From: Rhodococcus rhodochrous
GTDB lineage: Bacteria; Actinomycetota; Actinomycetes; Mycobacteriales; Mycobacteriaceae
Length of the DNA stretch: 64,000 nucleotides
Direction of reading: 5' to 3'
Assembly: GCF_014854695.1 (NCBI RefSeq)
Contig: NZ_CP027557.1
Location: forward strand, 2,294,001 to 2,358,000
Every line of letters starts with the position of its first letter. The stretch's first letter is position 1. The notes under the pieces are model-generated. The model was not told the origin of the DNA and did no database searches. It was given only the letters and a program-made list of their open reading frames with translations. Below are positions 26,555 through 35,545 of this stretch, piece after piece. Both the position numbers and the translations under genes were made by a program.

Positions 26555-27928
26555 TCAGTCGAGGTAGTCGCGCAGCACCTGCGACCGCGACGGGTGGCGC
26601 AGCTTCGACATGGTCTTCGACTCGATCTGGCGGATGCGCTCGCGCGTCACGCCGTAGACCTGACCGATCTCGTCGAGGGTGCGCGGCTGGCCGTCGGTGA
26701 GGCCGAAGCGCAGACGCACGACGCCCGCTTCGCGCTCGGACAGGGTCTCGAGCACCGACTGCAGCTGATCCTGCAGCAGGGTGAAGGAGACGGCGTCGAC
26801 GGCCACGACGGCCTCGGAGTCCTCGATGAAGTCGCCGAGCTGGCTGTCGCCCTCGTCGCCGATCGTCTGGTCGAGGGAGATGGGCTCACGCGCGTACTGC
26901 TGGATCTCCAGCACCTTCTCCGGCGTGATGTCCATTTCCTTGGCGAGCTCCTCGGGCGTGGGCTCGCGGCCCAGATCCTGGAGCAGCTCGCGCTGGATAC
27001 GACCGAGCTTGTTGATGACCTCGACCATGTGCACCGGGATACGGATGGTGCGGGCCTGGTCGGCCATGGCACGGGTGATGGCCTGACGGATCCACCAGGT
27101 CGCGTAGGTGGAGAACTTGTAACCCTTGGTGTAGTCGAACTTCTCGACCGCGCGGATCAGACCGAGGTTGCCTTCCTGGATCAGGTCCAGGAACGCCATG
27201 CCGCGGCCGGTGTAGCGCTTGGCGAGCGAGACGACGAGACGGAGGTTCGCCTCGAGCAGGTGGTTCTTGGCCCGGTTGCCGTCGCGGCAGATCCAGTTCA
27301 GGTCGCGGCGCTGGGCGACGGGGAGCTTCTCGCCCTTCTCCGCCAGCTGCTGCAGCATGTGGGTCGCGTACAGACCGGCCTCGATGCGCTTGGCGAGCTC
27401 CACCTCCTCCTCGGCGTTGAGGAGGGCGACCTTGCCGATCTGCTTGAGGTAGGCGCGCACGGAGTCGGCCGAGGCGGTGAGCTCGGCGTCCTTGCGTGCC
27501 TGACGCAGCGCCTCGGACTCCTCCTCGTCCCAGACGAAGTCGCCCGAGGCCTTGTCCTTCTCGCTGGGCTCGTCGTCCTCGACCACCACATCCTCGGCGC
27601 CGGCGAGATCACCCTCCGAGACCTCGAGGTCTGCGAGGTCCGCTTCCTCGGTGGCGTCGAAGTCCTCGTCGCCCGAACCTGCAGCCTTCGTGGCCTTCTT
27701 TGCTGCCTTCTTCGCGGTGGTCTTCTTGGCGGCTGCCTTCTTCGCAGGAGCCTTCTTGGCGGCTGCCTTCTTCGCGGGGGCCTTCTTCGCAGCGGTCTTC
27801 TTCGCCGGCGGCTTGGCACCGGGAGCGGTACCCTCCGCGGAGTCCGCAGCGCCTGCGACGCTCGAAGCGTCCGCAACGGGTGCCGATTCGTTGGCGGAAT
27901 CAGCGGTGTGGATGTCGGTGGCTGCCAC
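26555..27928 (-). CDS. sigA: Primary RNA polymerase sigma factor SigA
   Basis: A 457-residue group 1 sigma factor. Residues 39-90 are a lysine/alanine-rich extension with repeated AAKK and APAKK blocks. An acidic segment follows (about 90-140), then region 1.2 ([12 protein letters not shown]), region 2 ([41 protein letters not shown]), region 3, and region 4.2 with [20 protein letters not shown]. This is the essential housekeeping sigma factor. GTG 27928 is chosen for GAAAGGG 5 nt upstream. TACAAT at 28027-28032 (minus strand) is a likely -10, giving an untranslated leader of about 90 nt. Confidence 0.96.
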   Translation of the reverse strand: MAATDIHTADSANESAPVADASSVAGAADSAEGTAPGAKPPAKKTAAKKAPAKKAAAKKAPAKKAAAKKTTAKKAAKKATKAAGSGDEDFDATEEADLADLEVSEGDLAGAEDVVVEDDEPSEKDKASGDFVWDEEESEALRQARKDAELTASADSVRAYLKQIGKVALLNAEEEVELAKRIEAGLYATHMLQQLAEKGEKLPVAQRRDLNWICRDGNRAKNHLLEANLRLVVSLAKRYTGRGMAFLDLIQEGNLGLIRAVEKFDYTKGYKFSTYATWWIRQAITRAMADQARTIRIPVHMVEVINKLGRIQRELLQDLGREPTPEELAKEMDITPEKVLEIQQYAREPISLDQTIGDEGDSQLGDFIEDSEAVVAVDAVSFTLLQDQLQSVLETLSEREAGVVRLRFGLTDGQPRTLDEIGQVYGVTRERIRQIESKTMSKLRHPSRSQVLRDYLD

Positions 27929-28026
27929 GTACGCCCTTTCGTGACGAGGTAGTGCGGCGTCGCGCCAGAGTGATTCCGGCGGAGAGGTCTGTCGGGATGA
28001 GGGCCGGTTCCGGCCTGCTGGGGACC

Positions 28027-28032
28027 ATTGTA
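28027..28032 (-). promoter_or_regulatory. Probable sigA -10 element
   Basis: TACAAT on the minus strand, in the 134-bp gap between ppgK and sigA, about 100 nt before the sigA start. Matches TANNNT; no convincing -35 is seen. Confidence 0.45.
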
Positions 28033-28062
28033 ACGATCCCTCGGGCGGCCGATGCGCCGGAC

Positions 28063-28848
28063 TCAGGGAGTGACACCTGTTTTCGCAGCGTAAGCAGCCC
28101 CTACGATTCCCGCCGCGTTGCGCAGTTCGGCGGGGACCACCGGGGTGCGGTTGGTCAGGAGCGGGATCCACTTCTCGTGCTTGCGGCTGATGCCGCCGCC
28201 CGCGATGAACAGGTCGGGCCAGAGCAGATCCTCGAAGCGGGTGAGGACGCGGGAGACCTCCTTGGCCCACTGCTTGTACGACAGGTCGTTGCGCTCCTTG
28301 ACCGACGAGGCGGCGCGGTGCTCGGCCTCCTTGCCGTCGACCTCCATGTGCCCGAACTCGGTGTTGGGCAGCAGTACACCGTTGTGCAGCACGGCCGAAC
28401 CGATCCCGGTGCCGAAGGTCAGGAGGATCACCACGCCGTCGGTGTCCTTGGCGGCACCGAAGCGGTCCTCGGCGATTCCCGCGGCGTCCGCGTCGTTGAG
28501 CACCGAGACGTCCCGGCCGCCGAGCACCCGCGAGAAGAGGGATCCGGCGTCGGTGCCGATCCACGACTTGTCGATGTTGGCGGCGGTGCGGGCGACGCCT
28601 CCGGTGACCACGCTCGGCAGGGTCACGCCGACGGGACCCGTCCAGCCGGCCTGTTCGACGATCTGCGCCACCGTCTTCGCCACGGCCTCGGGAGTGGACG
28701 GTTGCGGAGTGAGGATCTTGATGCGGTCGCCGACCAGGCGGCCCGTGTCGAGATCCACCACGGCACCCTTGACGCCACTTCCCCCGATGTCGACTCCGAA
28801 TCCGTGGTTGACGGGAGTCGCTCGGTCCGTGGGGACGTCCTGTGCCAT
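28063..28848 (-). CDS. ppgK: Polyphosphate glucokinase PpgK
   Basis: A 261-residue ROK-family kinase phosphorylating glucose to glucose-6-phosphate with polyphosphate (or ATP). Motifs: phosphate-1 [12 protein letters not shown] (about residue 18), catalytic Asp region [11 protein letters not shown] (about 117), and phosphate-2 TFGTGIGSA (about 143). The actinobacterial polyphosphate-type insert [18 protein letters not shown] is present. ppgK lies upstream of sigA in mycobacteria as well (Rv2702/Rv2703). ATG 28848 has GAGAGGAAG about 6 nt upstream. Confidence 0.94.
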   Translation of the reverse strand: MAQDVPTDRATPVNHGFGVDIGGSGVKGAVVDLDTGRLVGDRIKILTPQPSTPEAVAKTVAQIVEQAGWTGPVGVTLPSVVTGGVARTAANIDKSWIGTDAGSLFSRVLGGRDVSVLNDADAAGIAEDRFGAAKDTDGVVILLTFGTGIGSAVLHNGVLLPNTEFGHMEVDGKEAEHRAASSVKERNDLSYKQWAKEVSRVLTRFEDLLWPDLFIAGGGISRKHEKWIPLLTNRTPVVPAELRNAAGIVGAAYAAKTGVTP

Positions 28849-28967
28849 TGCGTACTTCCTCTCGCTGGGTGGGGCCGGCTGCTCCGCTCGTGTGGAAACG
28901 ATAATGCCCGGTGTCACCGGGTGCGGGGTCGGTGGCGAAACCGTCGGCACTGTGTTCGGATCGGTTC

Positions 28968-29843
28968 GTGCACGCACAGAGAACACTCCCCGAATCCGAG
29001 TTGTCCGCGCTGAGGGATGTGGCGGTGACCGTCGCACGTGAGGCCGCGTCCTACGTCCGTTTACGCCGGGTCGAGCTGTTCGGTCCTCCGGGCTCGGGGG
29101 AGGCCGTCCGTGTGGGGACGAAATCGACAGTGACCGATCCCGTCACCGCCGCCGACACCGAGAGTGAGGAACTCATCCGGCGCCGGCTCACGGAACTGCG
29201 GCCGGGCGACGCCTTCCTCGGCGAGGAGACCGGGGCCGACGGCGGGACGGCGACTGCCGCGAGCGGAGTCGTCTGGGTGGTCGATCCCATCGACGGCACC
29301 GTCAACTTCGTCTACGGCCTCCCCGCCTCGGCGGTCTCGGTGGCCGCGCGGGTCGACGGACGCTCGGTGGCCGGTGCCGTCGTCGACATCGCCTCGGGGG
29401 AGACGTTCTCGGCGGCAGAGGGTCTCGGTGCCCATCTGGACGTCGACGGCACGCGGGTGCCGTTGCGATGCAATCCCGTGACGGATCCGCGACTGGCGCT
29501 CGTGGCGACCGGCTTCTCGTACTCGCCGGCACGACGCGCACGTCAGGGTGAGCTGGTGGCGGCGCTGCTACCGAGGGTGCGCGACATCCGGCGTGTCGGA
29601 GCGGCCGCCCTGGACCTGTGCATGGTCGCGGCCGGCAGGGTCGACGCCCACTACGAACACGGACTCGGTCCCTGGGACTGGGCGGCGGGGGCGCTCGTCG
29701 CTGCGGAAGCCGGTGCGGTGGTGCGTGTCCCGAGCGGCACCGGGGACGACGGGGAACTCACGGTCGCGGCCGCGCCGGGGATCGCGGCCGATTTCGAAAC
29801 TCTGCTCGGCGAAATCGGAGCGCTCGACGCAATTCCGAATTGA
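28968..29843 (+). CDS. suhB: Inositol-1-monophosphatase SuhB
   Basis: A 291-residue Mg2+-dependent, Li+-sensitive phosphatase releasing myo-inositol for phosphatidylinositol, LAM and mycothiol. Metal-site motifs are complete: GEETG (about residue 87), [12 protein letters not shown] (about 107), and WDWAAG (about 238, in [13 protein letters not shown]). Divergent from ppgK, as Rv2701c is from Rv2702 in M. tuberculosis. The GTG 28968 start is tentative; earlier in-frame starts exist. Confidence 0.9.
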   Translation: MHAQRTLPESELSALRDVAVTVAREAASYVRLRRVELFGPPGSGEAVRVGTKSTVTDPVTAADTESEELIRRRLTELRPGDAFLGEETGADGGTATAASGVVWVVDPIDGTVNFVYGLPASAVSVAARVDGRSVAGAVVDIASGETFSAAEGLGAHLDVDGTRVPLRCNPVTDPRLALVATGFSYSPARRARQGELVAALLPRVRDIRRVGAAALDLCMVAAGRVDAHYEHGLGPWDWAAGALVAAEAGAVVRVPSGTGDDGELTVAAAPGIAADFETLLGEIGALDAIPN

Positions 29844-29928
29844 CCGTTTCGTCACATCATGAATTGCGTTCGTCACCTTTTACCGCAACAGTGACGAAAA
29901 ACAGGATGCACGGTCTGTGAAAAGAGAT

Positions 29929-30612
29929 TCAGCACCGGGCATTGCGTGCGGCCGTGAGCAGATCGAGGTCGAGCGGAGCCGTCTCCTCGCCCACCGGGAC
30001 CTCGCGTAGTGCCCGCAGGACCTCTTCGGCATCCGCCCCGGGGGAGATGTCCCGGAAGTAGGTTCCCAGCGCGAGGTCGACGGTGTCGTCCTCGCGTGTG
30101 TCCTGCACCAACTCGGCGCACGGGGCGAGCAACCACACCGAGGACGCAGCAGCGCGCCCGGCCTCGCCGAAGCGGATCTGCCCCTGGCACTGCATGTTCT
30201 GGTCGACGTAGACCGGATCGTTGCCGGCCTGCACGTCGGGCGGGCTCGAGAAACCGTAATCGCTCAGCTGAGCGGCCACGTGCGTGGCCTGGCCGCGTTC
30301 GCCGTTGGCGTTGTAGACGCGCACCCGGGTGGCCGTCAGGGGAGCGGGTTCGATCTCGAGCAGCGTCGACCGGTCCACGACCTCGCCGAGCGGAGCCGGT
30401 TGCGGGCCTTCGGGGTCGGTGGCCTCGGTCGGGGGAGCGTTGCACGCCACGGTGGTCGTGACGGGCTCGGACGAGGTGAACACGGAGGACCACACGACGA
30501 TGGTGCCTGCGGCGAGGACGGCACCCGCCACGGCGGCCGGGACCACCCGGCGCCGACGGAACGGGCGGCCGCGGTCATCGGTTGCGCTTCCTTCGGTGAT
30601 CAGGGAAACCAC
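29929..30612 (-). CDS. cei: Envelope integrity protein Cei (LytR C-terminal domain)
   Basis: A 227-residue protein homologous to Rv2700/Cei. An Arg-rich N-terminus precedes one transmembrane segment (about 27-46, VVPAAVAGAVLAAGTIVVW), followed by an extracytoplasmic LytR_C-type domain (RVRVYNANGERGQATHVAAQL near residue 95). Conserved Cys occur in TVACNAP, QCQGQ and APCAE, and at the C-terminus. In mycobacteria Cei is needed for cell-envelope integrity and virulence. It converges with suhB, as in M. tuberculosis. GTG 30612. Confidence 0.88.
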   Translation of the reverse strand: MVSLITEGSATDDRGRPFRRRRVVPAAVAGAVLAAGTIVVWSSVFTSSEPVTTTVACNAPPTEATDPEGPQPAPLGEVVDRSTLLEIEPAPLTATRVRVYNANGERGQATHVAAQLSDYGFSSPPDVQAGNDPVYVDQNMQCQGQIRFGEAGRAAASSVWLLAPCAELVQDTREDDTVDLALGTYFRDISPGADAEEVLRALREVPVGEETAPLDLDLLTAARNARC

Positions 30613-30973
30613 GCGGCCCTGCCTCTCGTGTCATGCCGTGTTCGTCGCACTCACTGTAGAGGTCGCGGACGTGGTCGGTGGAACCGCCGACCCGAGGAAA
30701 TGTCACGAGTCGTTGTGTTGTTGATGACGATTGCCAGACAATTCCCGGCGTTTCCACGCATCGATTGCATATTCGTGCGTGAGGTCGGCTATTGTTCGGC
30801 GGCCGAACCGTCCAAGAAGGGGCGGTGCGGCGCGAAAACAGAGTGAATTCGGGTATGCCACAGCAATGGCACACCCGTCGGGAACTCCAACGGACGGCCG
30901 TGCGTTGCCCTGGCCGGGAGCACCGTCCGTGTCCCGGCCGGCTACCGGTACGAGTACTAGAAGGTAAGAGGAA
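30613..30973. other. 361-bp divergent intergenic region
   Basis: Lies between the starts of cei (minus) and the DUF4193 gene (plus). TATTGT (30790-30795) with TTGCAT (30765-30770) is a weak plus-strand promoter candidate with a 19-bp spacer. A purine-rich AAGAGGAA precedes the DUF4193 ATG. No coding frame here has convincing features. Confidence 0.4.
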
Positions 30974-31276
30974 ATGGCGACTGACTACGACGCACCCCGG
31001 CGGACCGACAGCGACGATGTGTCGGAGGATTCACTCGAGGAACTGAAGGCCCGGCGCAACGAGGCCCAGTCCGCTGTGGTGGACGTCGACGAATCGGACA
31101 CCGCCGAGTCCTTCGAGCTGCCCGGGGCGGATCTGTCCGGCGAAGAGCTGTCGGTGCGTGTCGTCCCGAAGCAGGCCGACGAGTTCACCTGCTCGAGCTG
31201 TTTCCTGGTGCATCACCGGAGCAGACTCGCGAGCGAGGAGAACGGTGTCATGATCTGCCGGGACTGCGCAGCGTGA
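30974..31276 (+). CDS. DUF4193 protein (Rv2699c-like)
   Basis: A 100-residue acidic cytosolic protein of the highly conserved actinobacterial DUF4193 family. The N-terminal half is Asp/Glu-rich. The C-terminal half carries CSSC (about 74-77) and CRDC (about 95-98), four cysteines that should form a zinc ribbon. Expression is often very high in relatives, but function is unknown. ATG 30974 has AGAGGAA 4 nt upstream. Its stop codon lies in the first copy of an 18-bp duplication. Confidence 0.88.
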   Translation: MATDYDAPRRTDSDDVSEDSLEELKARRNEAQSAVVDVDESDTAESFELPGADLSGEELSVRVVPKQADEFTCSSCFLVHHRSRLASEENGVMICRDCAA

Positions 31277-31308
31277 GGACATAGGGCAGAGTGAGGACAT
31301 AGGTGCGG
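31273..31308. repeat. 18-bp tandem duplication over a stop codon
   Basis: Two 18-bp units (31273-31290, 31291-31308) share their first 13 bases, GTGAGGACATAGG. The first unit contains the TGA of the DUF4193 gene. Confidence 0.75.
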
Positions 31309-31316
31309 AACGAGGC

Positions 31317-31346
31317 CGGGTGACGACGGTGCGCCGTGGTCACCCG
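31317..31346. terminator. Stem-loop terminator after the DUF4193 gene
   Basis: CGGGTGAC (31317-31324) pairs with GTCACCCG (31339-31346); after one mismatch ACGG pairs with CCGT around a TGCG loop. Located between two convergent genes. Confidence 0.7.
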
Positions 31347-31404
31347 CGTCTCCCTCCTGCGTGCCCCGGCGCCGCGGCAGCCTCTGCTGTTCCCGGCATC
31401 CGGG

Positions 31405-31436
31405 GCCCTGTCGTATACGGGCCCTGTCGTATACGG
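31405..31436. repeat. Perfect 16-bp direct duplication
   Basis: GCCCTGTCGTATACGG occurs twice without a gap (31405-31420 and 31421-31436), 25 bp beyond the DUF3093 gene stop. GTATAC inside each unit is palindromic. Confidence 0.9.
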
Positions 31437-31460
31437 GGACCGATGCCCGTTCGAACAGCC

Positions 31461-31982
31461 CTACTTGTGGGTCGGATCGTCCTTGCGGCCCGACTCGTCG
31501 CAGCCCAGCGCCGCGAGCAGTTCGGCAGGCCGCCGCGTGCTCACCAGCCAGTAGGGCGTCGGATCCTCCGGGTCGTCGAGCACGACGAGCGCCATGGTCC
31601 GCACCCAGGGACGGTGCTGGACGAACGCCGCCGGATCGAGCTGGCGACCCATCGCGGCACTCTTGGCCGACGCCGGAACCACCACACCCCGCGAGATCAC
31701 GTCGACGGGCAGATGCGCGCGACCGACGACGAGTTCGCCGCCGACCACCTCGACCCGGCTGCGTGAGAGCCAGGTCAGGACCCAGATCGGGACCGGGAGC
31801 AGAAGGACGTAGGGAAGCCACGCGTACATCCCCGGGGCGCCCATGTGCAGCTCGGCCGCGAGCAGGGCGGCCACACCGAGCCCGATCGGCCACCACCACC
31901 ACGGCACCCACATCCGCTCCGAGAAGGTCGGAGCGTCGGCCGTCGGAGGGGTAGTCGGTGAGGTGCGCGAGGAACGGGACAC
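31461..31982 (-). CDS. DUF3093 membrane protein (Rv2698-like)
   Basis: A 173-residue protein with two adjacent transmembrane helices (about 30-47, after [11 protein letters not shown], and 54-72) and a cytoplasmic or exposed beta-rich domain resembling bacterial PH domains ([21 protein letters not shown]). It belongs to the actinobacterial DUF3093 family, always next to dut. Function unknown. GTG 31982 is set by TATCCT (31989-31994, minus strand) six nt upstream, a leaderless arrangement. The gap to the divergent dut start is 57 bp. Confidence 0.85.
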   Translation of the reverse strand: MSRSSRTSPTTPPTADAPTFSERMWVPWWWWPIGLGVAALLAAELHMGAPGMYAWLPYVLLLPVPIWVLTWLSRSRVEVVGGELVVGRAHLPVDVISRGVVVPASAKSAAMGRQLDPAAFVQHRPWVRTMALVVLDDPEDPTPYWLVSTRRPAELLAALGCDESGRKDDPTHK

Positions 31983-32039
31983 ACCGTAAGGATAGTCGCC
32001 TCGGTGGAGCGACCCGGCACGCGAGTAGTCTCGGACGAC
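31983..32039. promoter_or_regulatory. Compact divergent leaderless promoters of DUF3093 and dut
   Basis: In 57 bp there are two outward -10 elements: TATCCT on the minus strand (31989-31994, 6 nt before GTG) and TAGTCT on the plus strand (32026-32031, 8 nt before GTG). Any -35 regions must overlap. Confidence 0.5.
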
Positions 32040-32510
32040 GTGACCGATCTTCCCTCGATACCGCTGCGCCGGCTCGATCCGGACCTTCCCGTGCCCACTC
32101 GTGCCCACCCCGGTGACGCCGGTGTGGACCTGTGCACGTCGGTCGACGTGACCCTCGGCCCGGGGGAGCGGGCGCTCGTCGGCACCGGCATCGCCGTCGC
32201 GCTGCCCGTGGGCACCGTCGGCCTGATCCACCCGCGTTCGGGCCTCGCCGCCAAGTTCGGCCTGTCCGTCGTGAACACTCCCGGGACGGTCGACGCGGGC
32301 TACCGTGGAGAGATCAAGGTGTGTCTGATCAACCACGACACCGAGCGCGCCGTCGAACTCCGCCGAGGCGACCGCATCGCGCAGCTGCTCGTCCAGCGTG
32401 TCGAACTCGTCGATTTCGTCGAAGTGGACGAGCTCGACGACACGGCGCGGGGCAGCGGCGGATACGGATCGAGCGGCGGGCACGCCGGCCTCGTGAAGGA
32501 GGGTTCCTGA
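32040..32510 (+). CDS. dut: dUTP diphosphatase
   Basis: A 156-residue trimeric dUTPase hydrolysing dUTP to dUMP and pyrophosphate, which keeps uracil out of DNA and supplies dTMP synthesis. All five motifs are visible: [24 protein letters not shown] (catalytic Asp and uracil-binding Tyr), GDRIAQLL, and the flexible C-terminal [14 protein letters not shown] 32040 is chosen from the -10 element 8 nt upstream. The DUF3710 gene begins 1 nt after its stop, so they form an operon. Confidence 0.96.
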   Translation: MTDLPSIPLRRLDPDLPVPTRAHPGDAGVDLCTSVDVTLGPGERALVGTGIAVALPVGTVGLIHPRSGLAAKFGLSVVNTPGTVDAGYRGEIKVCLINHDTERAVELRRGDRIAQLLVQRVELVDFVEVDELDDTARGSGGYGSSGGHAGLVKEGS

Positions 32511-32511
32511 C

Positions 32512-33384
32512 ATGTTCGGACGACGCCGCAAGGACCGCGGGTCGAACGTCGAGGCGACCGACGCCGCATCCGCCGGCGACCTCGGCGCGTACGACGAGCC
32601 CGCCGACGAGGAGTACGACGAGTACGCCACCGGAAGTGCGGCCGATTCCGGCCCGTACGACATCGACGAGGTCGACGAGGAGACGGTGACCGCCTCCCGT
32701 CTCGACCTCGGATCCGTGCTCGTACCGCTCCCGGCCGGTGGTCAGATCCAGGTCGAGATGGCTCCGAACGGGACGCCGCAGAACGTCCACCTCGTGACCC
32801 AGTTCGGGCGCATCACGGTCTCCGCGTACGCCGCACCGAAGTCGCCGGGACAGTGGCGTGAGGTCGCCGCCGAGCTCGCGGAGACGCTGCGCAACGACAA
32901 GGCCGAGGTCAGCATCGAATCGGGGCCGTGGGGTCGCGAACTGCACGGCAGGACCGCGAACGCGGATCTCCGGTTCATCGGTGTCGACGGCTTCCGCTGG
33001 ATGATCCGCTGCGTCGTCGCGGCGCCCTCGGGGAACGCCGGAGCCGACTCCGAACTCGTTCGGATCGCACGGTCGGTGATCTCCGGCACCGTCGTCCGCC
33101 GCGGATCCGAGCCCCATCCGGTCCGTACACCGCTGCCGATCGTGCTTCCCGAGGCGCTCACCCGCCAGCTCGTCGCGGCGCAGCAGCAGCAACAGCAGGC
33201 GGCCGCGCAGCAGCAACAGCAGGGCACGGCGCAGCAACAACAGGGCGCGGCCCCGGCGCAACCCGCTCCGCGGACGGCCCCGGCGGCACAGCCCACCCAG
33301 CAGACGCAGCAGGTCCCGCCCACCCGGCAGACGCCGCCGCGCCGCGGCGAATCCGGTTCGGCGATGCAGCAACTCGGCTTCTGA
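32512..33384 (+). CDS. DUF3710 protein with C-terminal polyglutamine tail (Rv2696c-like)
   Basis: A 290-residue protein. An acidic Tyr-rich N-terminus (about 1-60) precedes the DUF3710 core (about 60-215), with GPWGRELHGRT and FRWMIRCVVAAP. From about residue 224 to 246 runs of Gln (six, five, four) alternate with Ala/Gly/Thr, followed by a Pro/Gln/Ala-rich stretch. Conserved beside dut in Mycobacteriales; function unknown. No signal peptide. Starts 1 nt after the dut stop. Confidence 0.86.
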   Translation: MFGRRRKDRGSNVEATDAASAGDLGAYDEPADEEYDEYATGSAADSGPYDIDEVDEETVTASRLDLGSVLVPLPAGGQIQVEMAPNGTPQNVHLVTQFGRITVSAYAAPKSPGQWREVAAELAETLRNDKAEVSIESGPWGRELHGRTANADLRFIGVDGFRWMIRCVVAAPSGNAGADSELVRIARSVISGTVVRRGSEPHPVRTPLPIVLPEALTRQLVAAQQQQQQAAAQQQQQGTAQQQQGAAPAQPAPRTAPAAQPTQQTQQVPPTRQTPPRRGESGSAMQQLGF

Positions 33385-33396
33385 GGCCGATACCGA

Positions 33397-34128
33397 TCAT
33401 CGGTTCGGGACGGGGACGATCCTGTCGAGCGCGGCGAGGCACAACCTCCCGAGCACGGAGGGGTCGTCCCCGACCTGTTCGAGTGTCACCGTCGCGAGTT
33501 CCGCGTGAGGGATCTCCCGCGCCCATTGCCGCCCCACTGCGAGCGGATGGACCGCGTCGTCCACCGCGGCGGAAATACCGACCGGCACGGCCACGGACCG
33601 TAGTTCGTCGACGTCGAGTGCCCGGTAGTGCGCGGCCTCGTCCAGCGCGGACGGGAGATCGGGCCACTGGGCGCTCCAGGAGCGCGTCAACTCCCGGGCG
33701 AGCCAGGGCGGACTCGACGCCGCCATCGCAGCGGTGACCGTATCGAGGCCGTGAGCGCGCAGTTCGGAGGCCGTCCACCGCGCGCTCGCGGCGGCCGGCG
33801 CCTCCCGCGGATCGCCGGTCCACGCAGGTAGGGCAGCGAGGACGCCGACGACCCGGCCCGGATTGTCGAATGCCCATCTCAACGCGACGGCCGCACCGAT
33901 CGACACCCCACCGACGAGGATCTGCCCGTTCCCGGCCGCCTCGTCGAGCGCGGCGAGATAGCTCGCCACCACACCGCGCGGATCCGGATCGACGGCGATC
34001 GGGGTGATACCCCGCCGTCGGAGTTCGGCGCCGAACGCCTTCTCGGCGAAACATGCATCCGAACCCGTACCGGGAAGCACGACCGCGGTGCCGGCGGTCG
34101 GGGGGACCGGGGATTCGCTGTGGGACAT
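33397..34128 (-). CDS. Alpha/beta hydrolase (Rv2695-like)
   Basis: A 243-residue alpha/beta-hydrolase-like protein. VVLPGTGSDACF is the oxyanion-hole region and GGVSIGAAVAL the nucleophile elbow, so Ser is present in a GxSxG-like context. The acid and His are less certain. Cytosolic; substrate unknown. It converges on the DUF3710 gene with a 12-bp gap, as Rv2695 and Rv2696c do in M. tuberculosis. ATG 34128 has CAGGAT seven nt upstream, a CANNNT leaderless element. Confidence 0.8.
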   Translation of the reverse strand: MSHSESPVPPTAGTAVVLPGTGSDACFAEKAFGAELRRRGITPIAVDPDPRGVVASYLAALDEAAGNGQILVGGVSIGAAVALRWAFDNPGRVVGVLAALPAWTGDPREAPAAASARWTASELRAHGLDTVTAAMAASSPPWLARELTRSWSAQWPDLPSALDEAAHYRALDVDELRSVAVPVGISAAVDDAVHPLAVGRQWAREIPHAELATVTLEQVGDDPSVLGRLCLAALDRIVPVPNR

Positions 34129-34312
34129 GCGGACGATCCTGCACCATCGACCTCCGGAGACCACGCTCACCTGCCCGCACAGCAGGACGAACGACGGCTG
34201 CACGCGTGTGTGCACCGTGCAACTTGTATCCGGCGAGAATGGGTCTACAGTGGCGGGCGAAGAAGAGTCCGGTGGCACGAAGATCCGTGCCCCTTCCGTA
34301 CAGGAGCGTGTT

Positions 34313-34687
34313 ATGGCTTCCCCGGCCGGCTACCTGCGTCGGCTCACACGGCGGCTCACCGAGGACATCGAAGAACTCGATGCCGAGGAGATGGCCGAAT
34401 CCTCGCACTCCACGGGCGCCCTACCCGTCGTCGAATGCGCCCGCGGTCAGGAAGTGACCATGTACGGACGTCTTCGCAGTGTCGAGTCGTGTTCGCGTGC
34501 CGCTGCCGCCGTCGTCGAGGCAGAGTTCTTCGACGGGACCGACTCGATCCAGCTCGTGTGGATCGGTCGTCGGCGCATCCCGGGAATCGAGCCCGGGCGT
34601 ACGTTGACGGTCCGTGGTCGTGTCGGCGAACGCGACGGACGCAAGGTGATCTACAACCCCTACTACGAGCTGCGCGAGCCCGCCTGA
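34313..34687 (+). CDS. OB-fold nucleic-acid-binding protein (Rv2694c-like)
   Basis: A 124-residue protein. About 15 helical residues (LRRLTRRLTEDIEELDAEEM) precede an OB-fold domain: VTMYGRLRSVE, VEAEFFDGTDSIQLVWIGRRRIPGI, LTVRGRVGERDGRKVIYNP. This is the tRNA-anticodon-type OB fold; single-stranded nucleic-acid binding is likely but unproven. ATG 34313 follows AGGAG by 6 nt. The DUF3159 gene follows on the same strand after 74 bp. Confidence 0.84.
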   Translation: MASPAGYLRRLTRRLTEDIEELDAEEMAESSHSTGALPVVECARGQEVTMYGRLRSVESCSRAAAAVVEAEFFDGTDSIQLVWIGRRRIPGIEPGRTLTVRGRVGERDGRKVIYNPYYELREPA

Positions 34688-34761
34688 ACTGTGTGCGCCG
34701 GGGGTGCAACCCCGGTCACGCGGGGTCGTAGCCCTGTCCTGGATGTGGCAGGCTCGTAGGA

Positions 34762-35502
34762 GTGAGCGACACCAACCAGCAGACGATGCTCGAACAACTC
34801 GGTGGGATCAGCGGGTTGATCTATTCGACGCTGCCGGTGCTGGTGTTCGTCCCCGTCAACAGCCTGTGGGGCCTCACCGTCGCCATCTGGTCCGCGCTGG
34901 GCGTCGCCCTCGCGGTGCTCGTGTGGCGCCTGATCCAGCGCACCCCGATCCAGCCCGCGATCTCGGGCTTCTTCGGAGTCGCCCTGTGTGCCTTCATCGC
35001 TCATCGCACCGGCGACGCGAAGGGATACTTCCTCTTCGGGATCTACGCCAGCCTGGTCTACGGGGGCGCATTCCTGTTATCCGTGCTCGTCCGCAGACCG
35101 CTCGTGGGCGTGATCTGGGGGATGCTCAACGGCCAGGGATCGCGGTGGCGTTCGCATCCCACCGCGGTGCGCGCCTACGACGTCGCGACCCTCGCGTGGA
35201 CCCTGGTCTTCCTCGGTCGTTATCTCGTGCAGAACCACCTCTACGACGAGGACCGCACCGGCTGGCTCGCGGTGGCCCGGATCGGCATGGGCTGGCCGCT
35301 GACCGCACTGGCCCTGCTCGTGACCCTCTGGGCGGTCCGGCGTGCCGACCGCATCGTCGAACCCGCGCCCGCGGAGACGGCCGACGACGCGCCGGCCGAC
35401 GATCCGGCGGCGGACGACGGGCTGTCGAACAAGCCCCGCGACGAGCAAGGGGCGCACGACGGGCAGCCTCAACTCCCCGGTCAGCACCGGCTCCGCGACT
35501 AG
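34762..35502 (+). CDS. DUF3159 integral membrane protein
   Basis: A 246-residue membrane protein with about five to six transmembrane helices between residues 15 and 195 and a hydrophilic Asp/Ala-rich C-terminus. It belongs to the actinobacterial DUF3159 family (motifs GDAKGYFLFGIYASLVYG and GQGSRWRSHPTAVRAY). Close to the CeoBC potassium genes in relatives; function unknown. GTG 34762 has TGGCAGGCT ending 7 nt upstream. The end of the gene lies inside a 22-bp tandem repeat that includes its stop codon. Confidence 0.85.
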   Translation: MSDTNQQTMLEQLGGISGLIYSTLPVLVFVPVNSLWGLTVAIWSALGVALAVLVWRLIQRTPIQPAISGFFGVALCAFIAHRTGDAKGYFLFGIYASLVYGGAFLLSVLVRRPLVGVIWGMLNGQGSRWRSHPTAVRAYDVATLAWTLVFLGRYLVQNHLYDEDRTGWLAVARIGMGWPLTALALLVTLWAVRRADRIVEPAPAETADDAPADDPAADDGLSNKPRDEQGAHDGQPQLPGQHRLRD

Positions 35503-35545
35503 TCGGCACCGGCTCTGCGACCAGTCAACACAGACTCCGCGACTA
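35480..35545. repeat. 22-bp tandem repeat, three copies, over two convergent stop codons
   Basis: Three 22-bp units (35480-35501, 35502-35523, 35524-35545), first GTCAGCACCGGCTCCGCGAC plus TA. The TAG stop of the DUF3159 gene (35500-35502) ends unit 1, and the stop of ceoC on the other strand (35543-35545) ends unit 3. Confidence 0.9.

Noticed and set aside
30613-30973. Short plus-strand frames in the gap between cei and DUF4193
   Set aside because: Fewer than 80 codons, no ribosome-binding sites, and they overlap promoter-like sequence.
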